A DNA stretch of 64,000 nt from Akebia trifoliata (Eukaryota > Streptophyta > Magnoliopsida > Ranunculales > Lardizabalaceae), in NCBI GenBank assembly GCA_017979445.1, contig CM030715.1:27100669-27164668 (forward strand), written 5' to 3'. The translations under genes were made by a program, and so were the position numbers. Positions 1-11,434 of the stretch are shown here, piece after piece. Positions within the stretch are counted from its first letter, which is position 1. Each line of letters begins with the position of its first letter. The notes beneath the pieces are model-generated. The model worked only from the letters and a program-made list of their open reading frames with translations. It did no database searches and was not told the origin of the DNA.

Positions 1-1283
1 GTCTATTGGGTCAACTGGTTTAAGTGGTTCAAATTAATCGGTACATTTCACCGATTGGGTCGAACCGATATTACGGGTTTTGTTTGATTATTCTGGATCG
101 GTCCGTCCACCTACCTGTTGGTTGGATTGAATAAAGCAACCTAGGAACACCTATAGTCAGTTCGGGTCGTGACCTATAGGAAGGCTTCTAGACTCTAGAT
201 TTACTACGTGCAATGCATTTTTATCTAGCCACCCTTGCCCAAGCACACCTATATATCTCTCGATACGTGGTGACTTGGTTTGATATACCGTATAAGTGAT
301 AATCTAAAACCTCAACTCACTTCTCTGAAGCCAAAAACAGCCAGTTTGATCTCCAGTTGAGAGGTGAAGCACAATGCTGAGCAAGGGCCCACTTAAATAC
401 CTCTCGTCTAAAATAGACGTAGTCTATCCCCCTCGTACAGTAGGATACATCGGGACAAGATCTTGCTTAGGCACCGGTTTTGACCAAGAAGTGCAATTGA
501 TATACTTGGATTATCTTTTATATACCTATAGGTACGAGTCAAGAGTTGTAGCTTTCATAAATGGTTTGACATCCAACGAGGGGACCGACCACGTACTAGT
601 ACTACGTTGGCAATCGGGACATGTGACTGTGTGGCTTACAATAGGTAAAAGGCTCAGGTCGCTCCAGCCTGGGTGCATCAATATATCTCTCAGAATCACC
701 TGATCAGACGGTATTGATGCCCCAGTTTGATATACCCTAAGGTACGTGACTGGAGTTGTGATTTTCATGAATGACGTCACATCTCCAAAGAGATCGGGCC
801 ACGCACTAGTGCCATGTTGGCTATATAGGACGTGTAAGTGTGCAAAACAGTAAACGTGCATGTAGTGTGTGCAAAACAGGATGGGGTGTGCCCGGGGCCT
901 TTTTCAAACACATGGGCCAGATTATGTCATCACATATGGATATCAAATGAATATTGATCAAGAAAATAATACAAAACCCATTACATCGAAATTAAGATAA
1001 AAGCAAACACATCACAAATATATCTGTAGAGATCATGACACATTGTATGGGCATATAACACAAATAATAATTAATCTTATCCAACATTAAAAAGGCCCAC
1101 AAATTTGTTGTCTATGGTCCAATCAAGGGTTACTTTTGGGTGATCCAAAATAAATCGAGATTCCAATAGATGTTACATTGATGATAGAATGACAATGGTT
1201 GAGATAAGCTCACTCTTAGGAACATTAATTGTGCTAACATTAGATAAATTCGGATTTTCTGTGAATTAAGAAAATATAATCCC
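1..1283. other. Unassigned repeat-like DNA at left edge
   Basis: No gene is recognised. The stretch contains a diverged direct repeat: roughly 521-632 and 731-842 share an order of short blocks (TATACC..AAGGTACG, then a GTTGTG/GTTGTA block, then a CGTACTAGT/CGCACTAGT block, then a GT-rich end), giving a period of about 210 bp. A shorter related GATATACC motif lies near 279. Open frames here are short and shared between strands, as expected of non-coding repeats. It could be part of an LTR or leader that continues left of the window, which is inference. Confidence 0.35.
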
Positions 1284-2022
1284 AACTTGCATCGATGATA
1301 TCTAAGGCTCCCGATAACGAAATCGAATGAACTCAAGTTCTAAATTAATCTACTCGATGAGATCTACATTTTATTAATAGGTACCCAGACTTAGTTCTCA
1401 CTAAAATGTTCTGTAAAAACGTTTTAACATTGCTGTCCTAACCTTCATTCAAAAACAATTTCAGATTTATAGATTGAACTTGCATCGATGATATCTAAGG
1501 CTTCCGATAACGAAATTGAGTGAACTCAGGTTCTAAATTAATTTACTCGATGAGATCTACGTTTTATTAAGAGGTTCTTAGACTTAATTCTCACTAGAAT
1601 ATTCTGTAAAAACGTTTTAACGTTGCTGTCCTAACTTTCATTCAGAAACAATTCCAGATTTACAGATTAAACTTGCATCGATGATATCTAAGGCTTCCGA
1701 TAACGAAATTGAGTGAACTCAGATTCTAAATTAATCTACTCAATGAGATCTATGTTTTATTAAAAGGCTCCCAGACTTAATTCTTACTAGAATATTTTGT
1801 AAAAACGTTTTAACGTTGCTGTCCCAACTTTCATTCAGAAATAATTCCAGATTTACAGATTGAACTTGCATCGATGATATCTAAGGCTTCCGATAACGAA
1901 ATTGAGTGAACTCAGATTCTAAATTAATCTACTCGATGAGATCTATGTTTTATTAAGAGGTTCTCAGACTTAATTCTTACTAGAATATTCTCTAAAAATA
2001 TTTTAATATTTCTGTCCAACCT
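1284..2022. repeat. 193-bp tandem repeat array, about 3.8 copies
   Basis: The block beginning GCATCGATGATATCTAAGG starts at 1289, 1482, 1675 and 1868, so the period is exactly 193 bp with no indels between copies. Units differ by scattered substitutions and the last unit decays near 2000-2022. There is no coding frame. The array lies on the internal side of the primer-binding site of the adjacent gypsy LTR, so it may be an internal tandem repeat of that element. It could equally be an independent short satellite. Confidence 0.9.
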
Positions 2023-2213
2023 TCATCATTCCATCATTTTCATAGGTCAATTTGAATCTTTCATTATTTAAGGGTTATCAAAAAGTGATCCTTAATTGGA
2101 AAAAAAATGCAATACCCAAAATCATCTACAATCAAAACAAAAAAATAAATAAACACTAGGTCATCTTGGCAATGCTCTCATACTTGGGGTTTTTCAAGTT
2201 TGATCCTCAATAG

Positions 2214-2231
2214 TCCCCAGCGGAGTCGCCA
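2214..2231 (-). other. Retrotransposon primer-binding site (Ty3/gypsy type)
   Basis: Read on the minus strand, TGGCGACTCCGCTGGGGA follows the LTR end (..GCTTTCA) after a single G. Plant gypsy elements carry TGGCG..-type primer-binding sites of this kind just inside the 5' LTR. The position and orientation agree with the flanking LTR. Only about 190 bp of possible internal sequence follows before the tandem array, and no gag frame is visible. Confidence 0.65.
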
Positions 2232-2232
2232 C

Positions 2233-3982
2233 TGAAAGCGCCCTCGATCCGCGGGGTGAGCGGATTTGCTTTTGACCCTTGAGGATTGGGAGTCGCCTCC
2301 TAGTTATTACGGTCTAGGAACCGATCGATGACTCTAAAGGGATAAACAACTAATCTAGAACCGAGAAAAGAACTGAATTCGGGGATCATGTTACGGGGTT
2401 GGAAGGTGTTAGGCACCAACCCTTCCCGGCCAAAGCCGGTCTTTACTAACCTCCCAAATAAATTACATTACTAAAAACCTAGATAAAAATAAATAATAAA
2501 TAAAAAATATACCTTTCCGATAGCAAAGATTTTGTTCCCTCAGATCCAACAAAAAATAGCTTCTTGTACCATACTCCCTTACTTCGTTCTGTTTCCGGAT
2601 TTGATTTCCGATCTCCGAAACAAGGTATCTCTTCTTTCTTGGATCTGAATTCTTCAAGTTTGTTGTGGATTTTGGAATGTTTTTGGAAGGCTTTTAGGTG
2701 TTTTTTAGGCTAAAATTAAAGGAGGGATGTTAGGTAAGGAGTTGGGATTCCAAAACTAGGGTTTATGGGAGGTTAGGGGGGCTTCTAGACCTACTTCTCT
2801 TAGGGTTTTTGATTTGATACGAAAATAGGGTGTGAGCACCTCTATTTATAGAATTTTTTAAGGATTGATTTGGATAGATTTAGTATTTAATTAGAGTTCT
2901 TTTAATTAGAGTTGTGTTTTAGTTAGACTTGTTTTAGGTAGAATTGTGTTTTAATTAGAATTGTTTTAGGTGGAATTGTTTTTTAGTTAGAACTCTATTA
3001 GATAGAGTTATTATTTAATTAGAATTCTATTATGATTTTTAGTCTTATTTGATTGACTTTTAATGTTTTGACTTTAGTCTTAATTGGTTGACTTTTAATA
3101 TCTTGACTTTAGTCTTGCTTAATTGACTTTAATTTTGACTTCAGTCTTGCTTGATTGACTTTAATACCTTGACTTTAGTCTTGCTTGATTGAATTTAAAT
3201 TTTTGGAGAACCCCCCTCTAAAATATCTTTAATTCTTTAGACCCCCAAATGGAGGGGTCTTTAAAGAAATATCTCACGAACCCTCAACAATTTTTCATAA
3301 GATCCCGATTGATCGATTTTTTTAGTTCAAATTTTTAAATTAATTTTATTAATATTTTATTTTAATTATTTAATGTTTTATTTATTAATTTCAAAAATTT
3401 TAATTATGAAAATTGTGAAATTACCGTTTTACCCCCGGAGAGGACTTTTCACGTTTTAAGTCGATTTTTTATGTTCTAGGATATTTTAGAATCGATTTTT
3501 CGTAAGGAATTCAATGGAAATATTGGTTTTGTGTCATTTATGAAATTTTTTATGTGAAATGGTCATGAACTTTATGAGGGGCATTTTCGTAATTTTGTCG
3601 AATTCTGTTAAAATTGGTGAAATAATTTATTTGGTTTCAATTTGTTATTTTATGTGTTTGAGAGAGTTTTCCTAAGCGTAACGTAGGCTCTAGGGTTGTT
3701 TTGATGTTAGGGGTATTTTGATAATTTTGTCATTTTTAGTGATTTTTATCGTGAAGCTCCTTTTTGGTCTGCAAGATAATGATTTCTATGTTTCTGGAGT
3801 CGTATTTTCCTAGCGTAGCGTGGTTTCTAAGGTTTTGTCAGTTCGAGATACCTCATCCGGATTTCTTAAACACATCTGGTAATAAAATAAAGCAATGGAA
3901 TACACATCCATCATTGGGAATCATTGCGATCGGGTTGACGAGTTGATTAATCAGGCGGATGCAAAAATGGGGTGTCTATACA
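2233..3982 (-). mobile_element. Ty3/gypsy 5' LTR, internal region lost
   Basis: On the minus strand the segment begins TGTATAGACACCCC at 3982 and ends GCGCTTTCA at 2233. This gives a TG..CA-bounded LTR of about 1,750 bp, followed by a primer-binding site. A GGTGCC..CACCTTCC block near 2400-2430, of a kind I associate with plant gypsy LTRs, is present. Clusters of TTGACTTTA/TAGTCTTG-like short repeats lie at 2930-3190. No gag or pol was found on the internal side, so this is a truncated element or an LTR left by recombination. Confidence 0.65.
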
Positions 3983-4107
3983 TGTGCAGGTTGAATCACC
4001 TTGGAATGCTAATATAAACAGAGGAGACCATGCCGAAATTTTGAGGTGCCACCTAGTACCTCGATATCTGACATGGGGATTTGTGTTAGCATTTGGCGGG
4101 GCGCCAC

Positions 4108-4590
4108 ATTGCAGGCCCTAAAGAGGGCCAAACATTTTTTCAAGGTATTGGTTAGAGGTTATGGAATGTGTTGATTTTTTGTGAGGATGATCTCTATGAT
4201 GAGGGGATTATCCTCACAAAAAATCAGCTCATTTCTAAACTTCTAACCCTATCAAAAGTTGTATACAAAAATCGGACGGTCCATAATTCTTCACCCTGTA
4301 AACTAGGGTTAAAAGTTTCAGAATGAGCTGATTTTTTCTGAGGATGATGTCTTCACCATAGAAATCACCCTCACAAAAAATCAGTCCATTCCAAAAAATT
4401 TCGAAACTTCTAACCTTAGTTTACAAGTTGAAGAATCATGGATCGTTCGATTTTTATAAACCATTTTTAATGGGGTTAGTAGTTTTATCCTCATCATAGA
4501 GATTATCCTCACAAAAAATCAACCGATTTTGAAATCTGTAACCCATACATTGAAAAAATGTTTGACTCTCTTTAGGGTCTTCAAATACCT
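4108..4590. mobile_element. Palindromic TA-flanked MITE, copy 1 (three-hairpin, degraded)
   Basis: This belongs to the palindromic family that fills much of the window. The ends GGCCCTAAAGAGGGCCAAAC and the reverse complement of GTTTGACTCTCTTTAGGGTC form imperfect terminal inverted repeats. Inside are hairpin modules (GAGGATGATCTC..GAGATTATCCTC type) separated by spacers with a GGACGGTCC palindrome. The right end abuts a (TA)n tract. It has no coding capacity. Confidence 0.8.
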
Positions 4591-4613
4591 TCCTATATAT
4601 ATATATATATGGG

Positions 4614-5142
4614 GGGCGTTCAATGGCCAACTTTTTGGTAAACTTTTTAGCAAAACATTTTTCAAAACATGAGTTAGAGGTTTTGGAATGGGCTGATTTT
4701 TGGTGAGGATGATCTCTACGGTGAGGAGATCATCCTCACCAAAACTCAGCCCATTCCAAAACTTCTAACCCATATTTACAAGCTAAAAAATCGTGGACCG
4801 TCCATTTTTTGTAAACTGTTTTTGATGGGGTTAGAAGTTTTGGAATGGGCTGATTTTTGGTGAGGATGATCTCTACGGTGAGGAGATCATCCTCACCAAA
4901 ACTCAGCCCATTCCAAAACTTCTAACCCATATTTACAAGCTAAAAAATCGTGGACCGTCCATTTTTTGTAAACTGTTTTTGATGGGGTTAGAAGTTTTGG
5001 AATGGGCTGATTTTTTGTGAGGATGATCTCCTCACTGTAGAGATCATCCTCACCAAAAATCAGCCCATTCCAAAACCTCTAACCTATGTTTTGAAAAATG
5101 TTTTGCCAAAAAGTTTGCCCTTGATCGCTACCCTATATATAT
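4614..5142. mobile_element. Palindromic TA-flanked MITE, copy 2, with a 157-bp internal duplication
   Basis: The end sequences GGCCAACTTTTTGG..GCAAAACATTTTTC and the reverse complement of the right end pair as terminal inverted repeats. Each hairpin module reads GGAATGGGCTGATTTTTGG, then GTGAGGATGATCTC, then the inverted return. The block TTTTGGAATGGGCTG recurs at 4681, 4838 and 4995, and the first two 157-bp units appear identical. The element sits between (TA)n tracts at about 4600 and 5143. Confidence 0.85.
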
Positions 5143-5149
5143 ATAGGGT

Positions 5150-5528
5150 CCCGTTCGGCACCCTAAGTTTTACCACACACTTTAACAAACGCGTTTTGTC
5201 TTACATGGGTTAGAAGTTTTGGAATGAGCTGATTTTTGGTGAGGATGATCTCTATGGTGAGGAGATTATCCTCACCAAAAATCAGCTCATTCCAAAACTT
5301 CTAACCCCATCAAAATTGATTTACAAAAAATGGACGGTCCACAATTTTTCAACGTGTAAACATGGGGCTAAACATTTCGGAATGGGCTGATTTTTTGGGA
5401 GGATGATCTTCTAATCATAGAGATCATCCTCCCCAAAAATCAGCTCATTCCAAAACTTGTAACCCATGTAAGACAAAAAACGTTTGTTAAAGTGTGTGGT
5501 AAAACTTAGGGTGCTGAACATTTCCCAT
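5150..5528. mobile_element. Palindromic TA-flanked MITE, copy 3
   Basis: The element runs from GGGTCCCGTTCGGCACCC to the reverse complement of GGGAAATGTTCAGCACCC. Subterminal arms (CTAAGTTTTACCACACACTT and its inverse) pair over more than 40 bp. Two hairpin modules flank a spacer with TGGACGGTCCA. It is nearly the same as the copy at 36188-36570. It lies between (TA)n tracts and has no coding capacity. Confidence 0.88.
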
Positions 5529-5549
5529 ATATATATATATATATATATA

Positions 5550-6390
5550 TATAGCTGTTCATGGGACATATGTAAAAATAATGGTTTTTCAAAATATGGG
5601 TCAGAGGTTTTGGATTGAGTTGTTTTTTTTTTTTGGTTGTGAGGATGGTCATTATGATGAGAAGATCATCCTCATAAAAAATCAGCTCAATCTGAAACTT
5701 CTAAATTCATCAAAAGTGATTTACAAATTATTAACAAAAAATCAACTGTCCACATTCTAAATCACTTTTAATGGGGTTAGAAGTTTCAGATTGGATTAAT
5801 TTTTCTTTTCGGATGATCTTCTCATCATAGAGATCATCCTCACAAAAAAATCAATTCAATCCAAAACTACTAACATATATTTTGAAAATTTATTAATGTT
5901 ACATTTTTTTACATATGTTTTTTCTTATGTCGCTTGATCCGTTCCATATATATATATATAATATATATATATATAGAAAGAGAGAGAGGGGAACGGATCA
6001 AGGGACATATGTAAAAACAATGTAACATTAATAAAATTTCGAAATATGGGTTAGAAGTTTTTGATGGAACTGATTTTTTGTAAAGATGATCTCTATGATG
6101 GAAAGATCATTTGAAAAAAAAAAATCAGTCCAATATGAAACTTCTAATCCCATTAAAAGTGATTTAAAATGTGGACCATCGATTTTTTATCAAAAATTTG
6201 TAAATCACTTTTGATGGATTTAAAAGTTTTAGATTGAGTTGATTTTTTTTTTTTTTTTTTGTGAGGATGATATTCTCATCATAGTGATCATACTTATAAA
6301 AAGAACTCAGTTCAATCCAAAACCCCTAACCCATATTTTGAAAAATCATTGTTTTTACATATGTCCCATAAACCGGCCCACACAGAGAGA
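5550..6390. mobile_element. Two palindromic MITE copies in inverted arrangement around (TA)n
   Basis: Copies at about 5552-5945 and 5978-6385 share end modules in mirror order. The left end of the first (GGGACATATGTAAAAATAAT) matches the inverse of the right end of the second. The inner ends, both with an AATGTAACATTAATAAA block and a GGAACGGATCAAG end, face each other across a TA tract at 5945-5975. The whole forms an imperfect inverted repeat with arms of about 400 bp. A GA microsatellite follows at about 6384-6400. Confidence 0.8.
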
Positions 6391-6489
6391 GAGAGAGAGA
6401 ATTCTAGAAGTCAACTATTTTCTTACATAAATGTTAAGTCAATAGTCTTCACTAAACCCCTTAAAAGACCATCAAAATAATTTGCTTAC

Positions 6490-6605
6490 CTGCCCTGCTG
6501 TCGGAATTGTCCAAAGGATGCCTTTGAAGGTAATAAATGAGTCTTCCACCACCAGCCCATAATTGCGAGCCAAACAAGAGCAGCTGGAGTAGGTCATGGA
6601 AATTC
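6490..6605 (-). pseudogene. Isolated exon-like block, possibly TMEM205/DUF4149-like
   Basis: On the minus strand a 116-bp segment is bounded by a strong acceptor (TTTGAATGCAG) and a strong donor (CAG then GTAAGC). Two frames are open. One reads DLLQLLLFGSQLWAG.., then LIYYLQRHPLDN; a one-base shift late in it would give LQRHPFGQF. That resembles the LW..F..G..LPRHxFG pattern of TMEM205/DUF4149 membrane proteins. The family call is tentative. No partner exon was found within several kb and the surroundings are MITEs, so this is either a captured fragment or an exon of an unseen gene. Confidence 0.3.
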
Positions 6606-7952
6606 CTGCATTCAAACACTCATATAATTAAAAAAAATAAAAAATCAGTTATAATACATGCCATTACTATAATACTAATCAACTTGGATAAGTCAAAAAG
6701 ATACATTTAAAATAAATATTTAAATTTAAGAATTATATTTGTGTTGTGTTTTACACAATAAATTAAATACTAGAGCTTAACTATTCCATCCATTTCTAAA
6801 TTTTTAATTACTCTTTCAACCTTCTGAGTGGACTCGGCAAGAAGGTTCAAATGAGTTTCACTTACACCATTTAAATAATTAATTCAGATTTTCTTCCCAA
6901 TATCATAAGTCAAAAAATCAACCCTATTAAATATGAGAGAAGAAATGGTCACAATCAAACTGGTTAAAATTTGACCTAAAGAACAGCTGAGACAGATTGA
7001 ATTGTGGGTCCCAAGTTTTCCAAATCCTTGGATCTCTATTCATTAGTACCTACCATGTGGAGGGAATATTCCCATTTTTAGCTTTCATAAGATTCAACAA
7101 CCACTTAATTACGCAATTATAATTAAATGAAAAATAAATAACTTACCATTTTGGTTTGTAACCCTGATTAATATAATTTAATGGGCATGAATGAGAATAT
7201 CTTCTTAGTTTGCATCTTGTTCATGTACTTTATCAATTAGCATCCTTCAATATTTTTCTTTTGCATCAATGCCTTTTGTTCTTTATAAATATCAAAAATC
7301 TCATTTGATTCAAATAAGATTTATATAGATCACATGTTCATGAAGCACCAAAAAAAAATATAATCAGGTGCCATGTTGTTGATGGGCACAAAATTTTAAA
7401 TATAAATAATAGAACATAACATTCAAAGGGTTCATATCGAATACACAAAAGGTGGAGAATTGAAACCTTCTTTCAACATCTCAATGCATGCCATGTAAGC
7501 CACATTTTTAGAAAAGAGTCGTATTGGAGTAATATTGAAATGTACATCGTGGAGAACATTTCTAGCATGGATGTGTCTTAGAACCAGAGATGATTTTCAT
7601 TGAGAGATGAGTTTTAATGTTACTTCAACATTATCCTTTAGAAAATTCTAAAATGGAGCATTTTTGGGCATTGTTTTCTCAAATTGTGACTCACATGGCA
7701 TGTATAGGGGAAGGTGTGGGAGGAGGGTTTCAATCCTAACACCTTGGGTGTTCATGATTTAGATTCATTTTCAAAAGCTTTACTTCAAGAGGGTCAAGGT
7801 CATGGGACCTTGTTCTAACCTTTAATATATATCTTTACTACTATAATGAGAGAAGTCGGAGTAGAAGTGGTTTGACACCAAAATTTAGATCCCACAATTG
7901 CCCACTACTTTTGAGTTTAAATTTAATATAATCAGGGTTATATATATATATG
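6606..7952. other. AT-rich stretch with no recognised gene
   Basis: I see short AT-rich runs, scattered direct repeats and no frame with recognisable protein similarity on either strand. A (TA)n tract at about 7941-7951 leads into the next palindromic element. Confidence 0.5.
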
Positions 7953-8308
7953 AAAATGTTCAACACCAAACATTTTGGCAAAACATTTTTCAAAACATGG
8001 GTTAGAAGTTTTGGAATGGGCTGATTTTTGGTGAGGATGATCTCTACGGTGAGGAGATCATCATCACCAAAAATCAGCCCATTCCAAAACTTTTAACCCC
8101 ATCAAAAATGATTTACAAAAAATGGACGGTCCATGATTTTTCAACTTGTAAACATGAGGTTAGAAGTTTTGGAATGAGCTGATTTTTGGTGAGGATGATC
8201 TCCCCACCGTAGAGATCATCATCACCAAATCAGCCCATTCCAAAACTTCTAACCTATGTAGGACAAAAATGGTTGGCTAAAATGTTTGGTGTTGAACGGG
8301 ACCCACAT
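7953..8308. mobile_element. Palindromic TA-flanked MITE, copy 6
   Basis: Terminal inverted repeats GTTCAACACCAAACATTTTGG and CCAAAATGTTTGGTGTTGAAC are recognisable (the right one with one extra TTGGCTAAAA overlap). Two hairpin modules with the GATGATCTC..GAGATCATC stem flank a TGGACGGTCCA spacer. (TA)n tracts lie on both sides (about 7941 and 8309-8331). No coding capacity. Confidence 0.87.
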
Positions 8309-8331
8309 ATATATATATATATATATATATA

Positions 8332-9114
8332 ATCCAAGAAAATGTAGCCCATGATACTAGAATAATGGTGGTTAATTTTTAAAATTACAAGAACATTCTC
8401 TCTTTTTTTTACCGGAATGTTCAAAAACCTTTTAATACAAAAATGTCCTTTTAAATTATAGATAAGCCCTTTTGATACATGTGCGTTTGCACGTGCCACC
8501 CCTTTTTTTTTTTTGTGAGGTCACACGCACCGCCCCGTTGGAAAGTCTTGCGTGCAATAGGTTGAGTCAAGGGTCAACATGACCCTCGAGGGTGGCCCCA
8601 AGAAATTCATAGTTTCGTGATATTTCAAACACTTAACCTACTTTTGGCTGAGAAGTCACCTTCTAATTCGTTGAATTTTGGGGCTAGTTCGGTGCAATTG
8701 CTCAAATGATGAGTGCTAGTTTATTACAGCCAAGTCGACTCAAAATCGAATAGAATTAATTTGAATCAGCTAGATGAGTTTTAAAACTATGATGATCGTT
8801 AGAGGGAAGAAATTACATAAAGCATGATATTCATTAATCAGTGGGCTCTACCCACTGAATTTTCCTGTCGTCTAGAAAATGTCCAAAGTTGAAAAAATCA
8901 ACCCAATTGAATGAGAGAGAGAGAGATTAATGGTCATAGTATGATAAATTTGTTGACTGATGACCTAAAGTTGCAGCTGAGACACGTTGAGTTGGGACCT
9001 AATTTCCCAAATTCTTGTATTCCCATCATATGGGAAGGAATATTCCCATTTTTGACTTGTATGTTTCGACCCCATAATTAACTAAAAATCCAACAACGTA
9101 TTATTTTAGTTGAT
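8332..9114. other. Intergenic DNA, nothing recognised
   Basis: Contains poly-T and GAGAGA runs and a stretch of somewhat higher GC at 8515-8600. No gene, RNA or complete mobile element could be supported. Confidence 0.5.
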
Positions 9115-9130
9115 AATAAACCTAATTATT

Positions 9131-9384
9131 TTTGATAATCGGGTATCCCTGTAAACAACGGATCTCACCCGTATCTGGGCTTTGCCCAGTCTATAGACCA
9201 TGGTCTTGTTCAAAGACTAGTATCAGGGCATGTGCAATGCCTGCACATCACAGGCACCAGGGAAGTGAGGGTGCATCCTCATGGGTAGTGCTAGAGGAAT
9301 TAATGCTCATACTAGGTATCGAACTCATGATCTATATGCATTAATCGCTTATTGGTCCAAAATTACCACTGAGCCAACCCCGTA
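9131..9384 (-). mobile_element. tRNA-derived SINE with 16-bp target-site duplication
   Basis: The 16-bp direct repeat AATAAACCTAATTATT occurs at 9115-9130 and 9385-9400, immediately bracketing the element. On the minus strand the head carries a Pol III A-box-like TGGCTCAGTGG and a B-box-like GAGTTCGATACC with tRNA-like spacing. The 3' end has an A-rich tail (GATTATCAAAAAT). A self-pairing GGGCAAAGCCC lies near the 3' end. The length is 254 bp. The element has no coding capacity and would depend on LINE machinery. Confidence 0.85.
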
Positions 9385-9400
9385 AATAAACCTAATTATT

Positions 9401-11309
9401 AATGCAATGTAATGTGTTTGAATAAGAGCATCTTCTAATTATCTTAACCACAACTATGTATCAATTACAATAAGAATATCTTCTAATTGCTTTCAAATTG
9501 ATGATGTACCCTCTTAAGTCTTATCCTAAATGCCCAAATTTCAACCTATAAATAAAAAAAATCCTTCATTTTTATCCCAAAAATCTATCATCTTCAAGTT
9601 CGAACTCTTCCACCACTAGGATAATTTTTTTTTTTTTAATTTAAAATCTGTATAACTTTATCTTCAACCAACCGTCTTCATCTCTTACTAAGAATCCTTG
9701 ATTTTTTTTTTTTACTCAAAACTTCATCTTCAATTTTCAGAAAATTTCTAGCTTGATTTCAAGGTTTGAAGATTGAAAGAAAGAAATAGAATCTCGAGGT
9801 TGAAGATAAATGTAAATTTTTTAAAACATAATCCAAGATGGGGCATTTAGATAATTTTTTATCTGATTCATAAAAATGACTGAGGTCAATAGGTATATTA
9901 TCAGCTTTAAAAACATGGAAACTGAAAATTTCACCAAAACCCAAAGGGGTGAATTAGCAAATTCCCTAAGTAAAAACATTTAAAGATCTTTTGTAGATAT
10001 TTCTTAGAAGATGTAAAACTTAGACATCCACATTAAAGGCTTTGTACTATGTGGAATCTCCCTTCATTTATTATAAATTGAGTGGTGGAGAAGGAGATGG
10101 AAGGGTTGACCAAAGCCTTTAGTTGTTGATGGGCCCCTCATGACAGAGTATTTGGTCTACTAAAGCGGAGTTTTGAAGCTTCCATGAAAGAAAAAATCAA
10201 GTCCGTTATGGGTGGGTGGCTTATTGTGACTTCTCATTGTTCTTTTGAGACCATAGAGAAAACTTCAGTTACAAGCCAGAGTTGGCTTTAGGACATAAAA
10301 TGGGTCAGACTTGGGTCGGATTTGAATATATGTATGTTCAGATTTGTTTTTTTTTTTTTTTTCAAATATTGATCCAAATCCGACTAGATTAAATCATATC
10401 CGAACCATTTTATTTTCATATAAATCGAATTTGGTTCAACCCAATTGACTTATTTGATTCGGGTCAGGCTGGATAATTCTAGGCTATTTAACATTCTTTG
10501 CTTTACTTCTTGATGATTGCTCTACTATTCTATTTTACCACTATAACCCATTCATTTTATAAGGGTTAATGTTGTACTAAATGTGGAAAAAGGATATTTT
10601 AAAAACCTAAAAATTTAATTTTCGAAGCGGTATATCATTATTTGGATCCAAAAATCCAAAGGGATGGATCCGCATTCGATTTGAATCCGACTAGGGTCAA
10701 GACACATAATATCATATTGAATCAATTTTTTATTTGGATATGTCCAAACCTGCTAAATTCAGTTTTTAGATCACTCGGATTTCGGGTCAAGTCTGATCCA
10801 TTTTTTTTTTTTGCCCTAGTTGGCTTGGTTCTACCTTCTAGATGTTTTGTTTCAAAGAATCAGTCTAATTCAGCCAAAATAAAATTGGATTCTAGTTATG
10901 AAACTAAGCAAACTTTTGAAAATTTCAGGAAGTTTAATTTATATATTTAAATAGAAAACATCTATTAACACACCAATTTTATTTGTAAGACACCAATTTG
11001 CATATAAACAATCTTATAATTTCAAAAGGATTGGTGTGCTATAAGTAAAAGTTGGCATGCCAATAGAATCTGTCTAATCCTAATCCCCTAATCTCTACTA
11101 CAACATTTCATACATTGCAACTTGTCACTGGTAATGAGATACCCAAATATAATTTAGTAGATCTCATGTACCTTATTATATTGCATCATATACTCTAACA
11201 ATCGCGATTCCAAATTTTATAAGAAATCCAATTGAACTAAATTTGAGCGGGACTACCTTGACTGATTCAAACATGTGGGTTGCTCGAAACTTGTGACATT
11301 ATTCCAACC
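9401..11309. other. AT-rich DNA with degenerate repeat debris
   Basis: No gene is recognised. Two blocks (about 10300-10480 and 10640-10810) are rich in GGATTTGGATCC-like words (TCGGATTTGAAT, GATCCAAATCCGA, GGATCCGCATTCG). This is the composition of decayed hAT-type MITEs that begin with a GG(A/T)T-rich end, but no clean terminal repeat or target duplication could be fixed. Confidence 0.35.
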
Positions 11310-11401
11310 ATAGTTTTAAAACACAAAAAAAAAAAACGACTCCAATGACACTATTGAATCGAGTCAAGTTGATGGTTCACAAGCCAACTTGGATGAGCCG
11401 A

Positions 11402-11434
<33 letters not shown>

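Noticed and set aside
4600..5600. CRISPR-like impression from regularly spaced palindromes
   Set aside because: The genome is eukaryotic, the units are long hairpins with homologous spacers, and the copies have transposon-like ends.
10642..10950. 102-codon plus-strand frame
   Set aside because: Lies in a block of GGATCC/GGATTT words typical of decayed MITEs and has no recognised domain.
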